Origin: Facklamia hominis CCUG 36813
GTDB taxonomy: Bacteria > Bacillota > Bacilli > Lactobacillales > Aerococcaceae
Length of the DNA stretch: 64,000 bases
Assembly (NCBI RefSeq): GCF_000301035.1
Contig: NZ_JH932292.1
Location: 310,001 to 374,000, forward strand
Reading direction: 5' to 3'
Below are positions 56,611 to 64,000 of this stretch, piece after piece. The position numbers and the translations under genes are program-made. The stretch's first letter is position 1. Each line of letters starts with the position of its first letter. The notes under the pieces were generated by a model. The model did no database searches, had not been told where the DNA came from, and was given only the letters and a program-made list of their open reading frames with translations.

Positions 56611-57783
56611 CTAATAACATTCTTTTAATAATTGATCAATATTATTTAATGCAATCTCTCCTGTATTTCCTTTTGCAATTATATGTCCAAACCGATCGTT
56701 GCTACTTTGAAAATCACTTGTTTTCAAAGTTTTGCTGTAATCGAAATGATACTCAACGATATTATATTCAGAACTAATTTTATCAAAATCAAGCTGTGAA
56801 ATAATTTCTTTATATTCCGCACCTAAAAACTTAATGGCAACGCCATTATTATTAAATTCAGGAAGATTAAGAGGCTCACCTAATGCAATCTGTACCATTG
56901 CCCAGATAATATCTATGCCAGTACTTAAAGGAACTAAATGACTAGTGATATAGTCCCCTCCTAAACGAGCGCCTAATTCAATGACCTTTGGTCCTTTATT
57001 AGTCACCATAATCTCAACATGGGCGACACCATCAATAATACCAATTGCATTACATGCTGATTTAGCAACTGATACAAGTTCCTTAGTAACCTTTTCTTCT
57101 AAGCCAGCGGGTTGAACATGCGCTGTTTCGATAAAATGAGGCTCACCGGTTGTATATTTTTTTGTAATCGCAACGGGAGTGATTACCCCATTCTGACAGA
57201 TAATTTCAACACTAACTTCCTGACCTACAAGGTATTCTTCAATAATTACCTTCTTTGATCGACTGTTTTTTAAACTATAGTCAATTATTTTTTCAAAATC
57301 AGCAGCCTCTTTAATTAGAGCGACACCTCTACTACCTGAACTGTCTACCGGTTTAGAAACGCAAGGATATTTTATTTCCAGTGCTATTGCCTGTAAATCA
57401 TCATTCTCCCTTATAATTCGATAGTAAGGATGTGGAACTCCAAATTCTTCTAAAGCTTTAATCATTTCAAATTTATCAGTAGCCTTAATAGAGGTATCAT
57501 AAGAAATTGATCGAAGCCCTAATTTCTCACAAGAATAGGCAATCGATCTCATTGGCATATCGGTCGCCGTTGTAACAATGGCGCTAGGCTTATATTGTTT
57601 TGCTACTTCGAAAACACCAACTTCATCGGTTGTGCTAACATTAAAATAATCATCAGCGAACTTAATTCCAGCTGCATTCTTATCATAATCGATAACCCCA
57701 CAATGGAATCCTTTTGATTTTACTTTATTAATCAATGGAACTTGTAATTCAGAGCCGCCAATGACTAGTATTTTTTCTTTCAT
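56611..57783 (-). CDS. ATP-grasp ligase (L-amino-acid ligase type)
   Basis: 390 aa. It begins ILVIGGSELQVPLINKV and has CVSKPVDSSGSRGV, VIIEEYLVGQEVS and KVIELGARLGGDY, the ATP and metal sites of the L-amino-acid ligase/carbamoyl-phosphate-synthase-like group. It probably activates an amino acid. It is adjacent to a second ATP-grasp gene and the initiating sugar transferase. AGGGAG precedes the ATG. Confidence 0.87.
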   Translation of the reverse strand: MKEKILVIGGSELQVPLINKVKSKGFHCGVIDYDKNAAGIKFADDYFNVSTTDEVGVFEVAKQYKPSAIVTTATDMPMRSIAYSCEKLGLRSISYDTSIKATDKFEMIKALEEFGVPHPYYRIIRENDDLQAIALEIKYPCVSKPVDSSGSRGVALIKEAADFEKIIDYSLKNSRSKKVIIEEYLVGQEVSVEIICQNGVITPVAITKKYTTGEPHFIETAHVQPAGLEEKVTKELVSVAKSACNAIGIIDGVAHVEIMVTNKGPKVIELGARLGGDYITSHLVPLSTGIDIIWAMVQIALGEPLNLPEFNNNGVAIKFLGAEYKEIISQLDFDKISSEYNIVEYHFDYSKTLKTSDFQSSNDRFGHIIAKGNTGEIALNNIDQLLKECY

Positions 57784-57789
57784 CGTAAT

Positions 57790-58389
57790 CTACTCCCTCG
57801 ATTGGTAGACGTTTTTTAATTTGATCACTGATAAGAATGTATTAATAACAATATTTAAGTCGAGCAACAAACTAACGTTATCGGCATACCAACAATCTAA
57901 CTGAATTTTTTTATCTTGAGAAATCGAATTTCTATATTTTGCTTGAGCGTACCCTGTGATTCCAGGTCTAACACGAAGCCGTTTCTTTTGTGAATTATTT
58001 AAGTCTTTATAATCTTTACTCACTAAGCTAGGTCTAGGTCCAACAAATGACATATCGCCTTTAAAAACATTAATAATTTGAGGGATTTCATCAATTGAAA
58101 ATTTTCTTATGACTTTACCTACAGATGTCACCCGACTATCATTGGCACTATTAAAAGTAGAACCATCTTTCGTTCGCAAATCTGGAGAATTATTTTTCAT
58201 ACTTCTTAATTTAAAGATACTAAAAGTCGATCCATTGATCCCTCTTCGTTCTGATAAATATAGAACCGGAAAACCATCGTCTAAAACAATAAATATTCCT
58301 GCAATAAGTATAACCAATGCTACAAAAGGTAATAAAATAAATGAAAAAATTATATCAAAACATCTTTTCCCATATTTTATATAAAACAT
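57790..58389 (-). CDS. initiating sugar-phosphate transferase (PglC-like)
   Basis: 199 aa, the short monotopic phosphoglycosyl-transferase fold. The N-terminal re-entrant helix (CFDIIFSFILLPFVALVIL) is followed by SERRGINGSTFSIFKLRSM, the catalytic Asp-Glu in FSIDEIPQ and VGPRPSLV and RPGITGYAQ. It loads the first sugar phosphate onto undecaprenyl phosphate. The short length matches PglC rather than the longer WbaP. With the PglE/PglF-like neighbours, a 4-amino-4,6-dideoxy sugar donor is likely. Confidence 0.92.
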   Translation of the reverse strand: MFYIKYGKRCFDIIFSFILLPFVALVILIAGIFIVLDDGFPVLYLSERRGINGSTFSIFKLRSMKNNSPDLRTKDGSTFNSANDSRVTSVGKVIRKFSIDEIPQIINVFKGDMSFVGPRPSLVSKDYKDLNNSQKKRLRVRPGITGYAQAKYRNSISQDKKIQLDCWYADNVSLLLDLNIVINTFLSVIKLKNVYQSRE

Positions 58390-58403
58390 GTGTCACCTTT
58401 TTC

Positions 58404-59615
58404 TTAATCATTATTCATCAAAGAAACAAGATTACTAGCAATATACTCCACTTCTTCATCGCTCAATAGGGTATGTAACGGTAAAGTAACCTCATTCTTA
58501 TATTGATCATAAGCGTTCGGAAAGTCTTCAATATTAAAGCCTAAGTTTTTATAAGCGGTCATCATCGGAAGCGGCTTATAATGAACGTTACAAGCAATAC
58601 CGGCCTCTGCCATCTTTTGAATCAATTGATTACGTTCTTTTTCACCGTAGCCATCAATTCTCAATAAATATAAATGACCGGATGAATAACAATTTTCTTT
58701 AAAATGATTCAAAGGGGTTACGGTTAATTTTTTACATAGCTCATCATACCGCTTGATAATTTCATGCCGGCGTTCTAACATACTTGGATATCGTTCCAAC
58801 TGTCCCAAGCCGATCGCTGCGTGAATATCAGTGAGATTAGCCTTAAAATAAGGTGCCACAATATCATATTCCCAAGCACCCGCCTTGGTTTTGGCTAAGG
58901 CATCTTTATTCTGACCATGCAAGATCAATAACATGAACTGCTTATAGAGCCATTCATCCTCTACCCCATTGATTGGCAGCCAAGTAACCGCTCCGCCTTC
59001 GGCTGTGGTAAAGTTTTTAACTGCATGAAATGAAAAAGTCGTAAAATCTGCGACACTTCCCGCAGGCTTGCCATGATATTTTGCTCCTAAAGCATGTGCA
59101 GAATCCGCCAACAAAATAACTCGGTCAAATTTTTCTTGTAGGCTATCTTTTTTAGGATGAAATAGGTGTTTTTTGGCTTCCACAATTTGATATAGGCGAT
59201 CATAATCACACATAACACCACCCAGATCAACAGGAATGATTACCTTGGTTTTTTCAGTAATCGCTGCTTCTAATTGATCATAGTCCATTTCAAAACTATC
59301 CTTAGCCGTATCGACTAGAACAATTTTAGCACCAACATGATCGATCACACTGGCACTGGCTGTATAAGTATAAGCCGAGGTGATCACTTCATCACCAGGT
59401 CCCACACCAAGTACACGGAGGGTCATTTCCATGGCGGCTGTTGAGGAATTAACAGCCACGGTCTTAGCAGTCCCACAAAATTCAGATAACTTTTGCTCAA
59501 GTTCTTTGCATTTAGGACCGGTTGTTATCCAACCTGATTTTAAGGCATCAACGACATAGTCAATTTCCTTTTGGCTAATATCTGGGGGTGAAAATGGAAT
59601 ATTCATCTTTTTCAT
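58404..59615 (-). CDS. DegT/DnrJ/EryC1 aminotransferase (PglE-like)
   Basis: 403 aa PLP enzyme. The start MNIPFSPPDISQKEIDYV and the motifs SGWITTGPKC, NSSTAAMEM, DSAHALGAKYHGK and FSFHAVKNFTTAEGG (PLP Lys200) fit the sugar aminotransferase family. It would aminate the 4-keto sugar made by the upstream dehydratase, giving UDP-4-amino-4,6-dideoxy-GlcNAc or a relative. It lies between that dehydratase and the initiating transferase. Confidence 0.93.
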   Translation of the reverse strand: MKKMNIPFSPPDISQKEIDYVVDALKSGWITTGPKCKELEQKLSEFCGTAKTVAVNSSTAAMEMTLRVLGVGPGDEVITSAYTYTASASVIDHVGAKIVLVDTAKDSFEMDYDQLEAAITEKTKVIIPVDLGGVMCDYDRLYQIVEAKKHLFHPKKDSLQEKFDRVILLADSAHALGAKYHGKPAGSVADFTTFSFHAVKNFTTAEGGAVTWLPINGVEDEWLYKQFMLLILHGQNKDALAKTKAGAWEYDIVAPYFKANLTDIHAAIGLGQLERYPSMLERRHEIIKRYDELCKKLTVTPLNHFKENCYSSGHLYLLRIDGYGEKERNQLIQKMAEAGIACNVHYKPLPMMTAYKNLGFNIEDFPNAYDQYKNEVTLPLHTLLSDEEVEYIASNLVSLMNND

Positions 59616-59645
59616 AGCTTTACCTCGCTTATTCTATATTACTGA

Positions 59646-61493
59646 TTAATTATCGACAGAATCTTTGGCATCCCGATGCACAAACTCTGTCAACTTATCA
59701 GTCAACCGATTATCTTTCCCGGATAGGTCTAGCCCTTCCACAAAGGTCTTAATCTCTTCGAGACTCTTATTCTTTACCTTGCCGACAAAGATGTTCTCGT
59801 CAATCTTCTTATCCGTTACTTCATCATCCATGATCAAGGTCTCATAGAGCTTCTCACCCGGACGAATACCGGTATAGACAATTGGAATTTCTTCTTCCCG
59901 GTAACCGGATAAAGCGATCATCTTACGGGCCAAGTCCTTAATATAGACCTCCTTGCCCATATTAAGGATAAAAAGTTCGCCTCCTTCAGCTAAGGCCGAG
60001 GCTTGGATCACCAAGCGACTGGCTTCAGGAATCGTCATAAAGTAACGGCGCATCTCTGGATGAGTAACCGTAATTGGCCCCCCAGCTGCGATTTGCTTTT
60101 TGAAGAGTGGAATGACCGATCCTCTTGATCCCAAGACATTCCCAAAGCGGACAGCCGAGAAGGTGGTTTTACTTTCTTTATCCATACCGGTCACAATCAT
60201 TTCAGCAATGCGTTTAGTGGCTCCCATAATATTGGGTGGATTATTGGCCTTATCGGTTGATATCATCACGAAGCGTTCAACACCCGCCTTGGAAGCAGCA
60301 TAGGCTACATTGTAGGTGCCATAGACATTATTACGAACAGCTTCGGTTGGATTGTATTCCATCATCGGGACATGCTTATGAGCTGCCGCATGGTAGACGA
60401 TATCTGGTTGATATAAGTTCATAATCTCTACCATATGCTCTTTATCTTGGATGTCCGCAATCACCGGGATGGTTTGAATATGTGATAGGTTCATTTGACT
60501 TAATTCTTGATCGAGTTGATAGATGGAATTCTCTCCGTGCCCCACGAAGTAGAGCTTGGAAGGACCAAATTTAAGCACTTGCCGGCAGATCTCAGACCCA
60601 ATGGATCCACCTCCCCCGGTTACCATAATCACCTTGCCGCCAATGGCATCAATGACTGGTTGATCGTCCAGACGAATCTCTTTACGGCCCAAGAGGTCGG
60701 CAATATCAATCTCTTTCATCTGCATCTTGTATTCACCGGATAAGACGCGCTCGGCTTCCGGCATCTGGTTGACGCTCGCTCCATATTCGTTCCCATATCT
60801 AAGGACTTGTTCGACTTTGTCGGAACTTAGAGAAGGTGCTGTAATCGTAATGGTCTCAATCCGCCGACTTGGAATGATTTTAGGCAGATCGTCAATGACT
60901 CCTAGAATCGGCACTCCCCGCAAGTAAGTCGACTGCTTATTGGGGTCATCATCGACGAGACCGATAATCGAAAACCGATCTGGGTGTTTGGCGAAGTTCT
61001 CAATGAAGATATTGGCCCCTTCCCCAGCTCCAACCAAGAGCAGTCTGGGTGCATCCTCTTGACGTCCGGCATTAACTAGATTCTTCCAGTCGATATAGGT
61101 CTTCCATAGAATCCGACAAAGAATCATCAATCCAACCGCGAAGACCGTTAACAAGAAGATATAGCGATTGGATACCGCCCTTAGAACAAGATTTCCCAAG
61201 ATGAAGCTGACCCCTGAAGCAACAAGATTGGTCAGGATCAGACTACGAGCATCTCGGATATTGAAGAATCGCACTATCCCCGAGAAGTTGTGATGATAGA
61301 ATGACAAGGCCGCATAAGCTAGAAAATAAGCCAAGGCAATAAAGCCATAAGCAAAAAAATTCGTCTGTACATAATAGGCCACCATCCAAGCCGCTAACAT
61401 GGCACTCAATAAAATACAGGCCAGATCACTCAAGATAATAATGGCCTGCTTACGTCGACGTGTTAATTTAATGCGATGTAGGAACTCCTTCAT
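59646..61493 (-). CDS. membrane nucleotide-sugar 4,6-dehydratase (PglF/CapD-like)
   Basis: 615 aa. Four N-terminal membrane helices are followed by a first Rossmann segment (LLLVGAGEGANIFIENF) and the SDR core with VTGGGGSIGSEICRQ. ISTDKANNPPNIMGATKR carries the family's Met-x3-Lys in place of Tyr-x3-Lys. RPGEKLYETL near the end is typical. It would convert UDP-GlcNAc to the 4-keto-6-deoxy sugar. GGAGG precedes the ATG. It is probably the first gene of the capsule operon, about 110 bases after the acyltransferase gene. Confidence 0.93.
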   Translation of the reverse strand: MKEFLHRIKLTRRRKQAIIILSDLACILLSAMLAAWMVAYYVQTNFFAYGFIALAYFLAYAALSFYHHNFSGIVRFFNIRDARSLILTNLVASGVSFILGNLVLRAVSNRYIFLLTVFAVGLMILCRILWKTYIDWKNLVNAGRQEDAPRLLLVGAGEGANIFIENFAKHPDRFSIIGLVDDDPNKQSTYLRGVPILGVIDDLPKIIPSRRIETITITAPSLSSDKVEQVLRYGNEYGASVNQMPEAERVLSGEYKMQMKEIDIADLLGRKEIRLDDQPVIDAIGGKVIMVTGGGGSIGSEICRQVLKFGPSKLYFVGHGENSIYQLDQELSQMNLSHIQTIPVIADIQDKEHMVEIMNLYQPDIVYHAAAHKHVPMMEYNPTEAVRNNVYGTYNVAYAASKAGVERFVMISTDKANNPPNIMGATKRIAEMIVTGMDKESKTTFSAVRFGNVLGSRGSVIPLFKKQIAAGGPITVTHPEMRRYFMTIPEASRLVIQASALAEGGELFILNMGKEVYIKDLARKMIALSGYREEEIPIVYTGIRPGEKLYETLIMDDEVTDKKIDENIFVGKVKNKSLEEIKTFVEGLDLSGKDNRLTDKLTEFVHRDAKDSVDN

Positions 61494-61586
61494 CTAATAT
61501 CCTCCCAATCCTTCCGTTGCTAGCCCTTTCGCAAAGCAACTTCACAAACTTGATACTCTCTTTATATTTAATCATAACCACTCAAA

Positions 61587-61620
61587 AAAATCGACCTTAT
61601 TTCAGGATAAAGTCGATTTT
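61587..61620 (-). terminator. terminator after the acyltransferase gene
   Basis: AAAATCGACCTTAT (61587-61600) pairs with ATAAAGTCGATTTT (61607-61620) with one mismatch. It overlaps the stop codon and separates the acyltransferase from the capsule operon. Confidence 0.85.
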
Positions 61621-62603
61621 CTTTCATTAATGGTATTTACCCACCCTTTTATTCCCTTGACTAGGTATATAAGGGCAAATTCAAAGATTAAGACGAGAAG
61701 CAAACTTGCCCCAAGATAGAGACCGATTCCCATCCAACCGCTAGGTAGCTTGATGAAGGCTTCGATCACTTCTACCATACAGACATGGGACAAGTAGATG
61801 AAATAGGAATACTTGGACAAGTAACTAAAGAAGCGGTTAGGCTTTAACTCTGTTACCATAAAGCAAAGGATCAAGCATAGGGCATAAAAAGTCACAAAAG
61901 GACGGGTCGTAGCTGAGACAGCGCCTTGACTTTCCAAAGATTCAAAGACCGTAAAAAGTGTAAAGGTAAAGAGCGCCCCATAGGTCCAGTGTTTACCCCG
62001 CTTGAGATAGTGAATCTTAGCTTCAAAGTCATGACTCAACCAGATTCCAAAGGCAAAACAAAAAGCATAGGTATAATAGTCCTGTAGCATATCAAAAGGA
62101 ATGTATCCTAAGTAATCATCCGTAATATGTTGGAAAATAAAAATCAAATTGAAAGCCGTATAAAGGCGCGAATGATTCGTCAAATAGACAAAGGCAGGAT
62201 ATAAGATATATAGAACGGTAATCAATGGTACAAAGTATAAATGATAGGAAAAGCCCCCATTTAGTAAATAGACCAAAGATTGCTTAATCGTTAAAGAATG
62301 TCCCGCCAAGATAAAGTGCGTCAAGGCGTAAACCAAGGACCAAATCAGGTAGTCTGGCCAGACTTTTTTGATGCGGGTCCAAAGGTAGTCCAAGTAATGA
62401 TCAGACCGGTCGAAGGCATCGGTAATATCAAGCCCCCAACCAGAAAGAACGAGAAAGCTAGGGACCGCAAAGCGGGCTAATTGATTGAGGACAATCCCCA
62501 ACGGGGCTTGTTCTTTAGCAAGTGGAGCGGTTAGATGGATGATAATCACCGCTAAAATGGACCAGGCCCGTAGGTGGTCGAAATTCGAATAACGTTTTGA
62601 CAT
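61602..62603 (-). CDS. acyltransferase-3 family membrane protein
   Basis: 333 aa with about ten membrane helices. It begins SNFDHLRAWSILAVIIIHL, the AT3 N-terminal Asp/Arg and His motif, and contains FLVLSGWGLD and the late SYFIYLSHVCMVEVI. Members acetylate or otherwise acylate cell-wall polymers or extracellular glycans. A terminator separates it from the capsule operon. Whether it modifies that glycan or teichoic acid is not decided. Confidence 0.88.
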   Translation of the reverse strand: MSKRYSNFDHLRAWSILAVIIIHLTAPLAKEQAPLGIVLNQLARFAVPSFLVLSGWGLDITDAFDRSDHYLDYLWTRIKKVWPDYLIWSLVYALTHFILAGHSLTIKQSLVYLLNGGFSYHLYFVPLITVLYILYPAFVYLTNHSRLYTAFNLIFIFQHITDDYLGYIPFDMLQDYYTYAFCFAFGIWLSHDFEAKIHYLKRGKHWTYGALFTFTLFTVFESLESQGAVSATTRPFVTFYALCLILCFMVTELKPNRFFSYLSKYSYFIYLSHVCMVEVIEAFIKLPSGWMGIGLYLGASLLLVLIFEFALIYLVKGIKGWVNTINERKSTLS

Positions 62604-62616
62604 AGTAAGCTACTTT

Positions 62617-63210
62617 CTAATGATTTTTTAGGCAGTCAGCCACCTGCTCTTGTAAAACGGGGACAACTTGTTCTTGGAACCAGGGATGTTGTTTAAGCCA
62701 ACGTCCATTGAGGGGTGAAGGATGGACTAAGGGAAAATACTGGGGCAGATAGTCTTGGTAGTGTTGAACTGTCTGGGTCAAGTTTTTTTGATAGCGGTCT
62801 TTAAGATAGGCCTTGTTGGCATAATTGCCCACTAGAATGGTTAATTGCAGATCTGGCATAGCTTGAAAGAGCTGGGGATGCCACTTGGAAGCAAAGTCCT
62901 TACGGGGCGGCAGATCACCCGTCTTCCCCTTTCCTGGGTAATAGAAGTCCATCGGAATCAAGGCCACCTGATCCGGATCATAAAAGACGGCTTCAGAAAG
63001 ATTCAGCCATTCCCGCAGGCGTTTGCCGGAGGCATCTCGCCAAGGAATTTGGGCTTCTTGAGCCTTAATGCCAGGCGCTTGTCCGATGATCGCCAATTTT
63101 GCCCCAGCACCTGCTTGATAGACAGGTTGCCAGCCTTTTTCTTGGAAGGCCTGATTGGCCGGATCTTGCAAAATAGCTTGGTGAATCTGTTCAAGAGATA
63201 ATTGTGTCAT
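62617..63210 (-). CDS. uracil-DNA glycosylase superfamily protein
   Basis: 197 aa. The motif IIGQAPGIKA, the WRDASGKRLREWL segment and the late HPSPLNGRW match the family-4/5-type uracil-DNA glycosylase fold (active-site GxxPG and HPSP loops). It would remove uracil or related bases, although some relatives lack activity. AAAGGAA precedes the ATG. It ends 13 bases before the acyltransferase start. Confidence 0.85.
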   Translation of the reverse strand: MTQLSLEQIHQAILQDPANQAFQEKGWQPVYQAGAGAKLAIIGQAPGIKAQEAQIPWRDASGKRLREWLNLSEAVFYDPDQVALIPMDFYYPGKGKTGDLPPRKDFASKWHPQLFQAMPDLQLTILVGNYANKAYLKDRYQKNLTQTVQHYQDYLPQYFPLVHPSPLNGRWLKQHPWFQEQVVPVLQEQVADCLKNH

Positions 63211-63253
63211 AGAAGTTCCTTTCTAATTGCTTTAACATAGCGAACAAAGATAA

Positions 63254-63280
63254 GAGCGAGTAGCCAGGCCACTCGCTGAG
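63254..63280 (-). terminator. terminator after the 63284-63724 gene
   Basis: AGCGAGT (63255-63261) pairs with ACTCGCT (63271-63277). The T-run after it on the minus strand is weak. Confidence 0.5.
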
Positions 63281-63283
63281 GGG

Positions 63284-63724
63284 TTATTTTTTAAGACTGG
63301 AAATCATTCGTCCATGTTGATCATAGATATAATCTTGCACCTTACGACCATCACCCATGGCTTCAACCAGTCGGTCACGGTAAGGTTCGGCCAATTCTTC
63401 AAAGAGATAATACTCGTCATCCAGCGATAATTGCTTGCGCAACTTATCGACTTCGCCCGAGCTTCTCAGCTTAACCTTCAACGAAGGAAGTTCAAAGTCA
63501 ACATCTCGCTTCACGATCCGGTAATAATAATTATCATCTCCATAAGTGATCTCTAAAGCTCCAGAATTAGTACGGCGTTCTTCGACATCATGGTATTTAT
63601 CTTTTTGCAGTTCCCACCAGGAGAAGATCCCCTGCTTGGCTGCCTCTTCACTGGCATAGGATCCGTGCTCCTTGACTACATTGTTACGGCGATTGATCCA
63701 GTAGTTCGTATAGACTTGTGTCAT
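63284..63724 (-). CDS. conserved hypothetical protein
   Basis: 146 aa, not assigned to a family. No signal peptide or membrane segment. Aromatic-rich N-terminus (YTNYWINRRNNVV), a central ITYGDDNYYYRIV strand and a helical Leu/Asp/Glu-rich C-terminal part. ATG 63724 is chosen over an upstream start at 63742 because GAAAGGAAGG lies in between. It has its own hairpin terminator downstream. Confidence 0.6.
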   Translation of the reverse strand: MTQVYTNYWINRRNNVVKEHGSYASEEAAKQGIFSWWELQKDKYHDVEERRTNSGALEITYGDDNYYYRIVKRDVDFELPSLKVKLRSSGEVDKLRKQLSLDDEYYLFEELAEPYRDRLVEAMGDGRKVQDYIYDQHGRMISSLKK

Positions 63725-63837
63725 ACAATCCTTCCTTTCCATCTGTACTCAAGTCCATTATAAGTTATTTGTAAATCGTTTTCAATATTTAGCAAACAAA
63801 TGATTGAGTCCTTTATCCGATGGACCCTGCAAAAACA

Positions 63838-63858
63838 AAAAGCTCCCTGAGGAGCTTT
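63838..63858 (-). terminator. terminator of the partial gene at the window end
   Basis: AAGCTCC (63840-63846) pairs with GGAGCTT (63851-63857). The minus-strand read continues into a T-rich tract. Confidence 0.8.
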
Positions 63859-63868
63859 CCGATAAGGC

Positions 63869-64000
63869 TTAATAACGCGTAACCTTCTTGCCTCGATAAT
63901 CGAATCGGTAATGGCCTCGATGAACTGTCCGATCGGCATACCGTTCGTCCACACTCAGATTAGAGATGTTTTCGTCCAAAGTTGGAAAGACCGTTAGTTC
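63869..64000 (-). CDS. C-terminal end of an unidentified gene, cut by the window edge
   Basis: The last ~43 codons read LTVFPTLDENISNLSVD, then ERYADRTVHRGHYRFDYRG, then KKVTRY and TAA at 63869-63871. A terminator follows 11 bases downstream. The C-terminus is rich in Arg, Tyr and His. The visible part is too short to name a family. Confidence 0.6.
   Translation of the reverse strand, partial: ELTVFPTLDENISNLSVDERYADRTVHRGHYRFDYRGKKVTRY

Noticed and set aside
63721-63954. Minus-strand frame of 77 codons near the window end
   Set aside because: It runs through a terminator hairpin and the true gene end at 63869 in another frame; composition and start are not credible.

Overview
The window reads as a chromosomal segment of a low-GC Gram-positive coccus of the Lactobacillales, most likely an Aerococcaceae-like organism (Facklamia/Aerococcus relatives). 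The evidence is LPXTG-type surface proteins, a C5a-peptidase-like subtilase, a streptococcal histidine-triad-like zinc protein, a YkyA-type lipoprotein, an ECF-type BioY and strong AGGAGG ribosome sites. The genus is inference; no rRNA or tRNA lies in the window.

Layout: (1) 1-33.6 kb is mostly core and mostly on the minus strand. It holds guaC (cut by the window edge), a DUF1846 protein, bioY behind a candidate BirA operator, a Cof phosphatase, small membrane proteins, a luciferase-like oxidoreductase, proline iminopeptidase, an ECF S component, pyruvate carboxylase, a 1789-aa subtilase, nth, DUF2786, rluD, lspA, two lipoprotein genes, a ~3044-aa LPQTG adhesin and a histidine-rich secreted protein under a Zur/Fur-like operator.

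(2) 33.7-46.9 kb is an AT-rich accessory island. It holds a decapitated AlbA_2-type regulator, a Gabija-like OLD-nuclease/UvrD-helicase pair, a three-gene overlapping operon (HNH nuclease, unknown protein with a restriction-endonuclease-like tail, minimal nucleotidyltransferase), a 773-aa membrane protein of unknown function, and transposase wreckage (IS3, IS256, two ISL3 relics sharing one internal deletion). The HNH-unknown-nucleotidyltransferase operon is the best candidate for an undescribed system, probably phage defence by context.

(3) 46.9-62.6 kb is a Wzx/Wzy capsule or exopolysaccharide locus on the minus strand. A PglF-like dehydratase, PglE-like aminotransferase and PglC-like initiating transferase could build and load a 4-amino-4,6-dideoxy sugar. 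Three ATP-grasp proteins plus an ornithine-cyclodeaminase/SbnB-like enzyme suggest amino-acid decoration. CapA, a GT2, Wzy, Wzx and a TupA-like ATP-grasp protein follow. A frameshifted remnant of a fourth related ATP-grasp gene lies inside the operon. An acyltransferase sits just upstream.

(4) 62.6-64 kb returns to core genes: a uracil-DNA-glycosylase-family protein, a small conserved protein and the end of an unidentified gene.
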